Below, piece by piece: positions 1 through 8,025 of a stretch of 64,000 nt of DNA. The notes under the pieces were generated by a model. The model was not told the origin of the DNA, did not search any database, and was given only the letters and a program-made list of their open reading frames with translations. Source of the DNA: Hyphomicrobiales bacterium (GTDB lineage: Bacteria; Pseudomonadota; Alphaproteobacteria; Rhizobiales; Rhizobiaceae); the NCBI GenBank assembly GCA_900470285.1, contig UCAG01000003.1, positions 62,001 through 126,000 on the forward strand. Direction: 5' to 3'. A program made the position numbers and the translations under genes. The number at the start of each line of letters is the position of its first letter. Positions within the stretch are counted from its first letter, which is position 1.

Positions 1-2396
1 TCGATGATTTCATAATTGTTGCAGGCCAGCACAACACCGACAATATTCTTGCCGATATCATGCACGTCGCCCTTCACAGTCGCCATCAGAATTTTACCGG
101 CACTCTGGCGCTCTTCCCCGCCATTCTGCGCCTTTTCTTCTTCCATATAAGGCAGCAAAACTGCCACGGCCTGTTTCATCACACGGGCGGATTTTACCAC
201 CTGCGGCAGGAACATTTTGCCTGAGCCGAACAGATCACCCACCACATTCATACCGGCCATCAACGGGCCTTCAATCACATGCAACGGACGCTCGGCGCTC
301 TGACGAGCTTCTTCCGTATCGGCCTCAATATATTCGGTAATACCGTTGACCAGCGCGTGTTCAATACGCTTCTCAACGCTCCACTCACGCCAGCTGAGAT
401 CTTTCTCTTTGGCTTCTTTACCTGCAGTGCCGCGAAAACGCTCGGCAATTTCCAATAGGCGTTCGGTCGCATCCTCACGACGGTTCAGCACCACATCTTC
501 GCAGGCTTCACGTAACTCCGGATCAATAGATTCATAAACCGCCAGCTGCCCTGCATTGACGATCCCCATATCCATACCAACCTGAATGGCATGATAAAGA
601 AACACCGCATGCATCGCCTCGCGCACCGGCTCATTACCGCGGAACGAGAAGGACAGGTTGGAAACACCGCCGGAAATATGCACATGCGGCAGGGTTTCAA
701 TGATCTCCTTGGTCGCATCAATAAAATCATTACCGTAATTATTATGCTCTTCGATCCCTGTCGCCACGGCAAACACGTTCGGATCGAAGATGATATCTTC
801 CGGCGGGAAACCGACCTGCTCGGTCAGAATTTTATAAGCGCGGGTACAAATCTCAACTTTGCGCTCTTTAGTATCCGCCTGCCCCACCTCGTCAAAAGCC
901 ATCACCACCACGGCAGCACCATAGGCACGCACCAGCTTGGCATGATGAATAAAGGCTTCTTCGCCCTCTTTCATTGAGATGGAGTTGACCAGCGGCTTGC
1001 CCTGCACGCATTTCAGGCCGGCCTCGATCACATCCCATTTGGAACTGTCAATCATCACCGGCACACGGGCAATATCCGGCTCGGCAGCAACCAGATTGAG
1101 ATAATCAACCATCACCTTCTGGCTGTCGATCAGACCTTCATCCATATTGATGTCGATGATCTGTGCACCATTATTCACCTGATCGCGGGCAACATCGAGC
1201 GCCGTAGTGTAATCACCGGCGGTAATCAGCTTTTTGAAACGCGCAGAACCCGTGACATTGGTACGCTCACCGACATTCACAAACGGAATATCCTTGGTCA
1301 GCGTAAACGGCTCAAGACCACTCAAACGCATCAGTGGTGCCAGTTTCACCGGCTTGCGCGGTTCGTATTTGCCTGTGGCTTCAGCAATAGCGGTAATATG
1401 TTCCGGCGTAGAACCGCAGCAGCCGCCTACCACATTGACCAGGCCTTCACGCGCAAAATCTTCCATCTGCGCGGCCATCACCTCCGGCGTCTCATCATAA
1501 CGGCCGAACTCATTCGGCAGGCCGGCATTCGGATAGGCGCAGACAAAAGTATCAGCAACACCTGAAATTTCCGCCAGATGCGCGCGCATGGCATTGGCAC
1601 CCAGCGCACAATTGAGACCGATTGTGAACGGGCGCGCATGGCGCAGCGAATACCAGAAAGCTGTCGGCGTCTGACCGGAAAGTGTGCGGCCAGAGAGATC
1701 AGTAATCGTACCGGAAATCATCAGCGGCAAACGGATGCCTTTTTCCGCAAAAACCTGTTCGCAGGCAAAGACCGCAGCCTTGGCATTGAGCGTATCGAAG
1801 ATGGTTTCGATCAGAATAATATCCGAACCACCATCAACCAGACCATGAATCTGCTCGGCATAGGCAATACGCAGATCATCAAATGTCACGGCGCGGAAAC
1901 CCGGATTATTCACATCCGGCGACAGGGAAGCCGTACGGTTTGTCGGCCCCAAAGCTCCGGCAACAAAACGGCGACGGCCATCCTTTTGTTGTGCACGCAG
2001 AGCGGCACGGCGGGCAAGTCGTGCACCATCGCGATTCAGATCATAAACCGCCTCTTCCATGCTGTAATCGGCCTGCGCGATAGAGGTGGAAGAGAATGTA
2101 TTGGTTTCGAGAATATCCGCTCCGGCCATCGCATAGGCATAATGAATTTCTTCAATTGCCTGTGGCTGGGTCAGGGTCAGAAGGTCGTTATTACCCTGCA
2201 AATGGCACTCACAAGCGGCGAAGCGCTCGCCACGGAAATGCTCTTCATGGAAACCCAGCCCCTGAATCTGCGTACCCATCGCGCCGTCAAGAATGAGGAT
2301 GCGTTCACGGGCAGCTTTCTGCAAAGCGGCAAGCACTTCCGAACCATCCGGCTTTGCAGCGACGGGGCCAAACAGATCATCCAGTGAAGTGCTCAT
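1..2396 (-). CDS. metH: Methionine synthase, cobalamin-dependent (5-methyltetrahydrofolate-homocysteine methyltransferase), 3' end outside window
   Basis: Transfers the methyl group of methyl-tetrahydrofolate to homocysteine through cobalamin, the last step of methionine synthesis, in the cytosol. About 798 residues are visible from the ATG at 2396. The N-terminal homocysteine-binding domain has its zinc cysteines in GLNCALGA and [12 protein letters not shown]. The pterin-binding domain follows ([16 protein letters not shown], then IIDINMDEG), then the cobalamin cap region. The B12-ligand motif DVHDIG lies near residue 778, just inside the window edge. The rest of the B12 domain and the SAM-dependent reactivation domain should lie to the left. 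The start is supported by AGGCAGGAAATATA before the ATG. A palindrome about 40 bp upstream suggests control by a methionine-cycle regulator. Confidence 0.97.
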   Translation of the reverse strand, partial: MSTSLDDLFGPVAAKPDGSEVLAALQKAARERILILDGAMGTQIQGLGFHEEHFRGERFAACECHLQGNNDLLTLTQPQAIEEIHYAYAMAGADILETNTFSSTSIAQADYSMEEAVYDLNRDGARLARRAALRAQQKDGRRRFVAGALGPTNRTASLSPDVNNPGFRAVTFDDLRIAYAEQIHGLVDGGSDIILIETIFDTLNAKAAVFACEQVFAEKGIRLPLMISGTITDLSGRTLSGQTPTAFWYSLRHARPFTIGLNCALGANAMRAHLAEISGVADTFVCAYPNAGLPNEFGRYDETPEVMAAQMEDFAREGLVNVVGGCCGSTPEHITAIAEATGKYEPRKPVKLAPLMRLSGLEPFTLTKDIPFVNVGERTNVTGSARFKKLITAGDYTTALDVARDQVNNGAQIIDINMDEGLIDSQKVMVDYLNLVAAEPDIARVPVMIDSSKWDVIEAGLKCVQGKPLVNSISMKEGEEAFIHHAKLVRAYGAAVVVMAFDEVGQADTKERKVEICTRAYKILTEQVGFPPEDIIFDPNVFAVATGIEEHNNYGNDFIDATKEIIETLPHVHISGGVSNLSFSFRGNEPVREAMHAVFLYHAIQVGMDMGIVNAGQLAVYESIDPELREACEDVVLNRREDATERLLEIAERFRGTAGKEAKEKDLSWREWSVEKRIEHALVNGITEYIEADTEEARQSAERPLHVIEGPLMAGMNVVGDLFGSGKMFLPQVVKSARVMKQAVAVLLPYMEEEKAQNGGEERQSAGKILMATVKGDVHDIGKNIVGVVLACNNYEII

Positions 2397-2413
2397 TATA
2401 TTTCCTGCCTGTT

Positions 2414-2431
2414 ACTCAAATAGTTTTGAGT
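2414..2431 (-). promoter_or_regulatory. Short inverted repeat in the metH leader
   Basis: ACTCAAA and TTTGAGT are perfect 7-bp arms around a 4-nt spacer, lying between the upstream palindrome and the metH ribosome binding site. If transcribed it would form a small hairpin about 20 nt before the start codon. No known riboswitch fold was recognised around it. Confidence 0.35.
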
Positions 2432-2434
2432 TGA

Positions 2435-2458
2435 TGACATAAACATATCTTTATGTCA
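2435..2458 (-). promoter_or_regulatory. Palindromic operator upstream of metH (SahR/ArsR-type candidate)
   Basis: A 24-bp near-perfect palindrome has arms TGACATAAA and TTTATGTCA around a central ATAT, with only one mismatched pair. Its position 40 bp before the metH start suits an operator. AT-rich palindromes built on ATAAAGATAT occur upstream of methionine-cycle genes in alphaproteobacteria and have been linked to the ArsR-family regulator SahR. Assigning the regulator is inference; the palindrome itself is directly visible. Confidence 0.55.
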
Positions 2459-2730
2459 AATACACAATCCCTCTATTCCTGCTTTCAACTGCTCACCGAA
2501 CGCGCCATTGTCGTTATGATTTGTGAAATCACCGGCACAAATTCGCCGCAGTTTTTCCGTGGCTTCAGCGTATATTGGAAAAAGCAAATTCCGGTTTGTA
2601 TCGCGGGAATAATTACAGTCATGCAGCGTTCATCTCTCAGAGAGTACCATGCCCGATGCGCCGGATAAGCATATGTCATGAAACGCTGACAGAAGTTTAT
2701 TGAGTGCGCCTTCATTGAGGAGAAACAGAA
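2459..2730. other. Intergenic region between metH and the BA14K gene
   Basis: Divergent promoter region. Short ORFs here have no family features. The sequence AGGAGAAACAGAA just before 2731 is a good ribosome binding site for the downstream gene. No RNA gene or repeat was recognised. Confidence 0.5.
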
Positions 2731-3213
2731 ATGAGAAGACTGCTTTCTTATTTTACTGCGGCGCTGACAGCGCTGACCATGAGCATTTTGTCTTTCGGCA
2801 CTGTAGCGCAAGCGCAGCCGGTTGCAGCCGCTCATAGTGCTGTGTTGCAGGATATGACCGCAGCAAAACAAGGCCTGAGCCGGAATGTTCAATATTATCC
2901 GGAGCGCCGCGAATATCGCGAAAGACGGCATTATGATCGCCGTTACGACCGTCGCTATGATCGGCGTTATGACCGGCCGCGCCACTGGAACCGTCCGCAC
3001 TACCGGCCGTATTACAGACCTTATTATCAGCCGCAGTTCCGCTATTATCGTCCGGCACCGCCGCGTTATTACCGTCCGGCACCGGTTTACCGCTCCGGCC
3101 GTAATGCCCACATCAACTGGTGCTACAACCGTTACCGGTCTTACCGCGCATCGGACAATACGTTCCAGCCGAATTACGGTCCGCGCCGACAGTGCTACTC
3201 CCCTTATATCTGA
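2731..3213 (+). CDS. BA14K-family secreted protein with Arg/Tyr-rich repeats
   Basis: A 160-residue protein with an N-terminal signal peptide (hydrophobic stretch to about residue 26, likely AQA cleavage near 28). The middle is a low-complexity Arg/Tyr/Pro region, including a tandem of RRYD-type units at about 67-81 and PRYYRPAP-like units further on. The C-terminus (about 127-155) carries the BA14K signature: [12 protein letters not shown], a following SDNTF, and a final Cys at 155. BA14K of Brucella is known as an immunoreactive, lectin-like protein; no enzymatic role is known. A good ribosome binding site precedes the ATG and a strong terminator follows, so it is probably monocistronic. 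The highly basic core could bind anionic surface polymers, but that is inference. Confidence 0.85.
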   Translation: MRRLLSYFTAALTALTMSILSFGTVAQAQPVAAAHSAVLQDMTAAKQGLSRNVQYYPERREYRERRHYDRRYDRRYDRRYDRPRHWNRPHYRPYYRPYYQPQFRYYRPAPPRYYRPAPVYRSGRNAHINWCYNRYRSYRASDNTFQPNYGPRRQCYSPYI

Positions 3214-3235
3214 GCAAGCCCTGCTGACAGAAACA

Positions 3236-3264
3236 AAAACGCCGCCTGTTTCAGGCGGCGTTTT
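3236..3264 (+). terminator. Rho-independent terminator after the BA14K gene
   Basis: GC-rich arms CGCCGCCTG and CAGGCGGCG around a 3-nt loop, with an A tract before and a T tract after. It could work in both directions. Confidence 0.85.
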
Positions 3265-3340
3265 ATTAGATACCCTACGCCCTATTGTGCGCACAAAACC
3301 CGCTCTGACATTTTAACATCAGAGCAGAATAATCAGCTGA

Positions 3341-3592
3341 TCAGGTAACATAAGAGCCGATTGAAGCCGCAACCAGACCGATCGCCACAGCAATCAATGC
3401 GCCATAAACACGCGGCTTATCCAGCAAAACAGCGAATGCTGAAAACCATGCGACGATTGCCGCACCGAGTGCAAACAAGAAGCCGGGCTTGTCATAAACT
3501 ACAAGATTTACGGTTATCAGGGCACCAATAATCAGCGCGCCGAAAACGATCATCATGCCCATGGCATATTTTTCATAATCGTCCATATGCAT
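3341..3592 (-). CDS. Small three-helix membrane protein, unknown function
   Basis: An 83-residue protein dominated by three hydrophobic segments (about 10-30, 37-57 and 62-81) separated by short polar turns such as VYDKPG and LDKPRV. The similarity of those two turns hints at an internal repeat of a helix-turn unit. No catalytic motif is visible. It stands alone between the BA14K terminator and a Dabb-domain gene on the same strand. I do not recognise a named family; an inner-membrane location is inferred from composition only. Confidence 0.6.
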   Translation of the reverse strand: MHMDDYEKYAMGMMIVFGALIIGALITVNLVVYDKPGFLFALGAAIVAWFSAFAVLLDKPRVYGALIAVAIGLVAASIGSYVT

Positions 3593-3760
3593 TTCCTATG
3601 TACCAGCCCGTGTGGGCTTAAAGCAGATTTAAACACAGCCTGCAGTGCAATAACCGCCAGCTTGTTATCATTTCAAAGCCAGACAATCACTTTTAACGTG
3701 AATCTTCAACTGCAGATCGCCATGAATATCAGCAATCGCACTGCTTTTCAGGGGATTATT

Positions 3761-4054
3761 TCAGGCAATGGTTGATGTGAAATCAGCTGAATAGCGCATT
3801 TCGCGCAACGGGCGCACGGCCTGTGTCGTCGCATCATAGGTCGGATGCGCTTTAAAGGCGGCCAGTGCAGCTTCGTCACGGAACTCGCCATAAACAACCA
3901 GATCAATCCGGTCACACATCGGATCAACTTTGCTGTTCGCAACAACTTCAAAACATTCGGAATGGGGAATCGTCGCCAGAGCCCGTAAACGGCGACATAC
4001 ATCCTCCACGTCCTGATCTTCTTTGACGCTGAAAAATACAATATGCCGTATCAC
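3761..4054 (-). CDS. Dabb-domain (stress-responsive alpha-beta barrel) protein
   Basis: A 97-residue protein starting MIRHIVFFSVKED, the usual opening of the Dabb family, which forms small dimeric ferredoxin-like barrels. The middle segment LVVYGEFRDEAALAAFKAHP also fits the family (a strand, then the AL..Y..HP helix). Members are mostly uncharacterised; some are stress-induced or act as cyclases. It overlaps a longer spurious ORF in another frame; this frame was chosen for its family match. No clear operon partner. Confidence 0.8.
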   Translation of the reverse strand: MIRHIVFFSVKEDQDVEDVCRRLRALATIPHSECFEVVANSKVDPMCDRIDLVVYGEFRDEAALAAFKAHPTYDATTQAVRPLREMRYSADFTSTIA

Positions 4055-4148
4055 GAGTGTTTCCTAACCAGCCGGTTGATATGAAGAATGGTTATCTATC
4101 ATATGGGCGCCGGAAAAGTCATCTTCAATTCAATGTGAAAATTGGGCG

Positions 4149-4496
4149 TTAAGCCGCTTCACGGTCTGCTTCAGTACCCGGAGCAAGCCGGACTTCAAGC
4201 CCGTTCAGATCCTGCGTCATAATAATCTGGCAGGAAAGCCGCGAATTATCCTCGACATGGAAGGTCTGGTCGAGCTGATCCAGCTCTTCATCCTGCGGAT
4301 CATAGAGCTTCCCCGCCCATTCCGGTGTCACATAGACATGACAGGTGCCGCAGGCACAGGCACCACCGCATTCCGCTTTAATATTCAGCCCCCAGTCACG
4401 GATAACCTCCATAACGCGAAAGCCTTCGAGAGCCTCAAGCGTATGGCGCTCGCCTTTTTGGTCGGTAACATGAATGAGAAGCGTATCAGAACTCAC
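4149..4496 (-). CDS. [2Fe-2S] ferredoxin, adrenodoxin type
   Basis: A 115-residue electron carrier. The cluster ligands fit the adrenodoxin pattern: Cys43, Cys49, Cys52 (C-x5-C-x2-C in ECGGACACGTC) and Cys89 in SRLSCQI. Acidic residues between them (DPQDEELDQLD) match the partner-docking helix of the family. Such ferredoxins serve cytochromes P450 or Fe-S cluster assembly. A P450 gene lies 57 kb away at 61106 and sulfite reductase lies about 1.5 kb upstream, but neither pairing can be shown from sequence. An A-family repeat follows at 4536. Confidence 0.88.
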   Translation of the reverse strand: MSSDTLLIHVTDQKGERHTLEALEGFRVMEVIRDWGLNIKAECGGACACGTCHVYVTPEWAGKLYDPQDEELDQLDQTFHVEDNSRLSCQIIMTQDLNGLEVRLAPGTEADREAA

Positions 4497-4535
4497 AACA
4501 ATGCCTTTTGAGTAGCGCAGACGTGGGGTGATATT

Positions 4536-4637
4536 AGAGCGTTTCCAGCTAATACTTAATCATTAGAAACGCTCTATCTCTTTGTTTTTACGCGCATCTT
4601 GTTCCGAAAACCGCTTCGCACTTTTCGGGATGCGCTT
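4536..4637 (-). repeat. Intergenic repeat element A, copy 1 (hairpin plus core)
   Basis: Two adjoining structured parts. A hairpin has arms AGAGCGTTTC (4536-4545) and GAAACGCTCT (4566-4575). The core at about 4581-4637, read on the minus strand, has arms GCGCATC..CCGAAAA and TTTTCGG..GATGCGC around the loop AGTGCGAAGCGG, then the tail GTAAAAACAAA. Seven further copies occur in this window. Confidence 0.85.
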
Positions 4638-4750
4638 TATGGTAGATAATGTTTTCGGCACATAAAACAAGCTTTATTCCTGTTTACCAATGTCGATACC
4701 GTGATTTGGCACAATCTCCCACCATTCAGGCCGGAAGACCAACCAGCCGT

Positions 4751-5293
4751 TTAGAACCCCTGTCGTCGCCGCCAGCTATAGCCTGCCAATCCCTGTTCCG
4801 CACCATGAATGCCACCGGCAACAGGCTGATAATAAAGACCGGCATCATACAATTCTCCGGCCAGCAGACGCCGCAAAGTCCGCGCATCACTGATCTGCAA
4901 AGTATCAAAACCAGCGCGCAGCATAGCGCCGATCTGATCAATATGCACAGCTCCCGATGCCCTGATCTCACCGGAAAATCCGTAATGGGTGCGAAGCCGT
5001 GCAGCCTTGGAAAAAGACCGTCCGTCGTTGAAAGCCGGAAAATCCAGCACCAGAATATCAATATGGGCCAGATCATCCAGCAAAGTGTCGAGCGCCTCAC
5101 CGGCTTCAACCCGCACACCGATACGGATACTTTTACGCAGACGGTTTGGCTGTGTGTTCAGCTCTGACCAAAGGGCGAGCGATAAAAGCACAGCTGTATG
5201 ATCCGTAATTTCCTCAAGCGTCTCAACCTCTACAAATTCATCCCCGATCAGGCCATTGCGTGACCAGACGACAGGCAATGCAACATCCGTCAT
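4751..5293 (-). CDS. DUF934 protein linked to sulfite reduction
   Basis: A 180-residue protein of the DUF934 family (COG3749), annotated as probably involved in sulfite reduction because it travels with cysI and cysH. The core has IRIGVRVEAGEALDTLLDD, then LVLDFPAFNDGRSFSKAARL, then GEIRASGAVHIDQI, the most conserved blocks. No cofactor motif is obvious. Its ATG overlaps the cysH stop codon in an ATGA arrangement, so the two are probably translationally coupled. It is the last gene of the cys cluster. Biochemical function is unknown; the pathway link comes from context. Confidence 0.85.
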   Translation of the reverse strand: MTDVALPVVWSRNGLIGDEFVEVETLEEITDHTAVLLSLALWSELNTQPNRLRKSIRIGVRVEAGEALDTLLDDLAHIDILVLDFPAFNDGRSFSKAARLRTHYGFSGEIRASGAVHIDQIGAMLRAGFDTLQISDARTLRRLLAGELYDAGLYYQPVAGGIHGAEQGLAGYSWRRRQGF

Positions 5294-6039
5294 GCACCTG
5301 CTCCCTTTGTTTTATCCTTATGCAAATGCTGTTCGAGACCACCCAGATGAATACCGCATTCGGTTTTACCCGAACCGGACCAGCGTCCTGCCCGCTGATC
5401 TTCATCATCACTGACCGGTCGTGTGCATGGCATACAACCAATAGAGCGGTAACCCTGCTCCACCAGCGGATGCGACGGCAGATGATGCGCCTCGCGATAG
5501 GTTTCCAGCTGTTCTGCATTCCAGTCTTTGAGAGGATTGATGCGGATATGCTGCCCCACAACCTCGAAAGCGGGCAGACTGTTACGCGTAGCCGCCTGAA
5601 ATTGCTTGCGCCCCGTGAACCATGCCTGAAATGGTGCGATGCCCTGTGCAAGCGGCTGGACTTTGCGTAAATCGCAACAACGGTCTTTGTCTGTCAGGCA
5701 CAGAGCGCCCAGCGGATCATGGGTTTTCAAAGCACTCGCGTCCGGCAGAAGATCGCGGACATCTGTCAGCCCCAGTTCCTGCACCAGTTGCGCCTGATAG
5801 CGCAATGTTGCCGGAAAATGCTTATTGGTTTGCAAAAACAAAATCGGCAGAGACGGCTGCACCTGCGCAATCAGATGCAGCAAAATTGCAGAATCCGCAC
5901 CGAAAGAGGATACCGCAGCCAGCCCTGCGCCAAATTCCTGCACACTGGCAGCAATAATGTCCTCAGCCGGAGCCTCACCATAAAGATGATTGAGATGCTG
6001 AACCTTGTCCGCAACCCGTTGATGCGTATCAGGCTGCAT
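5290..6039 (-). CDS. cysH: Assimilatory adenylyl-sulfate (APS) reductase
   Basis: Reduces activated sulfate to sulfite using thioredoxin. Numbered from the chosen start (MQPDTHQRVADK, 249 residues) it carries the PP-loop start SSFGADSAILLHL and two cysteine pairs, CC at 121-122 and CMPC at 202-205. These bind the [4Fe-4S] cluster that marks APS-type rather than PAPS-type enzymes. The C-terminal catalytic motif ECGIHL is present (Cys228). A longer reading back to 6081 is possible, but its 14 extra residues lie inside cysI and look unconserved. It overlaps the end of cysI by 11 bp and the DUF934 gene by 4 bp, so all three should be one operon. Confidence 0.93.
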   Translation of the reverse strand: MQPDTHQRVADKVQHLNHLYGEAPAEDIIAASVQEFGAGLAAVSSFGADSAILLHLIAQVQPSLPILFLQTNKHFPATLRYQAQLVQELGLTDVRDLLPDASALKTHDPLGALCLTDKDRCCDLRKVQPLAQGIAPFQAWFTGRKQFQAATRNSLPAFEVVGQHIRINPLKDWNAEQLETYREAHHLPSHPLVEQGYRSIGCMPCTRPVSDDEDQRAGRWSGSGKTECGIHLGGLEQHLHKDKTKGAGA

Positions 6040-7699
6040 GGGCAGCCTCCCCGTAGAGCGCAGTCTTGAACGGTTGCGCACCTAAACGACGATAGGTTTC
6101 GAGAAAACTTTCCTGCGGTGCGCTGCGGATGTTCAGATAGGTATTCACTACCGTTTCAATGGCATCCACCACATCTTCAGAAGAAAAACCGCGACCGGTA
6201 ATATCACCGATAGATGTCTGTTCATCACCGGAACCACCGAGCGTGATCTGGTATAGTTCCTCACCCTTTTTCTCAACACCGAGAATACCGATATGGCCGA
6301 CATGGTGATGGCCGCAGGCATTGATGCAGCCGGAGATTTTGATCTTCAAATCACCGATCTCTTCCTGCCGCGCCTGCGAACCGAAACGCTCGGAAATACG
6401 CTGTGCCACAGGGATGGAACGGGCATTGGCCAGCGCGCAATAATCCAGCCCCGGGCAGGCAATAATATCGGTAATCAGCCCTGCATTAGCTGTGGCAAGA
6501 CCGGCCTGCTGCAATTGCGCATAAAGCACGGGCAAATCGGCCAGTGCCACATGCGGCAACACCAGATTTTGCTCATGGCTGACACGGATTTCAGCCTGTG
6601 AATAATACTCGGCGAGATCAGCTACAATATCCATCTGATCGGCAGACGCATCGCCCGGAATTTCGCCAATCGCTTTGAGCGAGATTGTCACCACACCATA
6701 ATCAGGATGTTTATGCGGTGTCACATTGCGGGAAAACCAAGAGGCAAAACCCGCATCATTTTTACGCGTGGCAGCCACAAGCCCGTGTCCCTCTGCCCGT
6801 TCCGGCAATAAGGGTGCTGCAAAATAGGTATTGATGGCTGCAATATCCGTTTCCGGCAGTTTCAGATCACTGTCTTTAATCACCTGCCATTCGGCTTCAA
6901 TCTGCGCCTGCAAATCCTCCAGTCCGGTTTCATGAACGAGGATTTTGATACGGGCCTTATATTTATTATCACGGCGGCCATGGAGATTATAAACCCGAAC
7001 AATGGCAGTGATATAGGTCAGCAAATCCGCTTCTGGCAGAAAATCCCGCACCTTTTTGGCAATCATCGGCGTACGCCCTTGCCCGCCGCCAATATAGACC
7101 GCAAAGCCACGCTGCCCCTGTTCATTCTCTTTCAGATGCAGCCCGATATCGTGTACCTGAATGGCTGCACGATCTGCCTCTGCACCTGTCACTGCGATTT
7201 TGAATTTGCGCGGCAGATAGGAAAATTCCGGATGCAGTGACGACCATTGCCGCAAAATCTCGGCATAGGGGCGCGGATCGGCCACTTCATCCCGTGCCGC
7301 TCCGGCAAAATGATCGGCTGTCACATTGCGGATGCAATTGCCGGAGGTCTGGATGGCATGCATCTCCACCTCGGCCAGTTCTTCCAGAATGGCAGGAATA
7401 TCGGTGAGCTTCGGCCAGTTGAACTGCAAGTTCTGCCGCGTTGTGAAATGCCCGTAACCACGGTCATAGACACGAGCAATATGCGCCAGCTTACGTATCT
7501 GACGCGAGGATAAAGTGCCGTAAGGAATAGCAATACGCAGCATATAGGCATGGAGTTGCAGATAGACACCGTTCATCAGACGCAACGGTTTGAAGTGATC
7601 TTCATTCAGCTCACCACTTAAACGACGCGCCACCTGATCGCGAAACTGTTCCACACGGGCGAAAACAAATTCGCGGTCAAACTCATCATACCGGTACAT
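6029..7699 (-). CDS. cysI: Sulfite reductase hemoprotein (siroheme, [4Fe-4S])
   Basis: Six-electron reduction of sulfite to sulfide in cysteine synthesis. The 556-residue length fits the nitrite/sulfite reductase family. The cluster and siroheme ligands are Cys415-x5-Cys421 (ACPGLDYCALANAR) and Cys458-x3-Cys462 (SGCINACGHHHVGH). Substrate-site motifs are also present: the Arg-rich TTRQNLQFNW near 86-96 and GNCIRNVTAD near 120. No cysJ flavoprotein is seen nearby, so the electron donor could be ferredoxin; that is inference. It sits between the DUF2849 gene (26-bp gap) and cysH (overlap). cysG two genes upstream makes its siroheme, so the cluster holds both the enzyme and its cofactor supply. 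Confidence 0.95.
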   Translation of the reverse strand: MYRYDEFDREFVFARVEQFRDQVARRLSGELNEDHFKPLRLMNGVYLQLHAYMLRIAIPYGTLSSRQIRKLAHIARVYDRGYGHFTTRQNLQFNWPKLTDIPAILEELAEVEMHAIQTSGNCIRNVTADHFAGAARDEVADPRPYAEILRQWSSLHPEFSYLPRKFKIAVTGAEADRAAIQVHDIGLHLKENEQGQRGFAVYIGGGQGRTPMIAKKVRDFLPEADLLTYITAIVRVYNLHGRRDNKYKARIKILVHETGLEDLQAQIEAEWQVIKDSDLKLPETDIAAINTYFAAPLLPERAEGHGLVAATRKNDAGFASWFSRNVTPHKHPDYGVVTISLKAIGEIPGDASADQMDIVADLAEYYSQAEIRVSHEQNLVLPHVALADLPVLYAQLQQAGLATANAGLITDIIACPGLDYCALANARSIPVAQRISERFGSQARQEEIGDLKIKISGCINACGHHHVGHIGILGVEKKGEELYQITLGGSGDEQTSIGDITGRGFSSEDVVDAIETVVNTYLNIRSAPQESFLETYRRLGAQPFKTALYGEAAHAA

Positions 7700-7725
7700 T
7701 TAACCCTCTCCCGACACTTATAATC

Positions 7726-8025
7726 TCAACCGGCTACCGAATGCAGCCGTACCACAGGGGTGATGGTGGGGCCCGACAGGCGGATACGCTCGCGCAGACG
7801 AACCGGAAACAGTTCAACACCACGCTCCTCGACCTCAATCAGATTGATATCCACCACTTCGTCGAAACGGCTGGCCTGCTTGCCGGCAGCTTCCAGTGCG
7901 GCAACCGCCTCGGGATGACGCGCCAGTAATGCACCGCGAATGGAGCTGGCCCAATGGCCGTCCGCAGCAAGCCAGACCGAAACACCGTCGCTCAGACGAT
8001 TGGCACTCAGGACTTTGACTGTCAT
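7726..8025 (-). CDS. DUF2849 protein of the sulfite reductase cluster
   Basis: A 99-residue protein starting MTVKVLSANRLSDGVSVWL, typical of DUF2849. The family is small, found in alphaproteobacteria and placed between cysG and cysI. No catalytic residues are obvious. Its start codon overlaps the cysG stop by one base (TAATG), so translation is probably coupled. A role in siroheme insertion or donor interaction would suit the position but has no direct support. Confidence 0.85.
   Translation of the reverse strand: MTVKVLSANRLSDGVSVWLAADGHWASSIRGALLARHPEAVAALEAAGKQASRFDEVVDINLIEVEERGVELFPVRLRERIRLSGPTITPVVRLHSVAG

Noticed and set aside
1578-2387. 269-codon plus-strand open frame
   Set aside because: Lies wholly antisense to metH, whose frame carries all conserved motifs; the product has no domain features.
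2397-2434. SAM-II or cobalamin riboswitch before metH
   Set aside because: The leader is too short (about 40 bp to the palindrome) and lacks the conserved boxes; a protein operator fits better.
2485-3294. 269-codon minus-strand open frame
   Set aside because: Antisense to the BA14K gene; its repetitive Val/Arg/Ile composition mirrors the Arg/Tyr repeats of the real gene.
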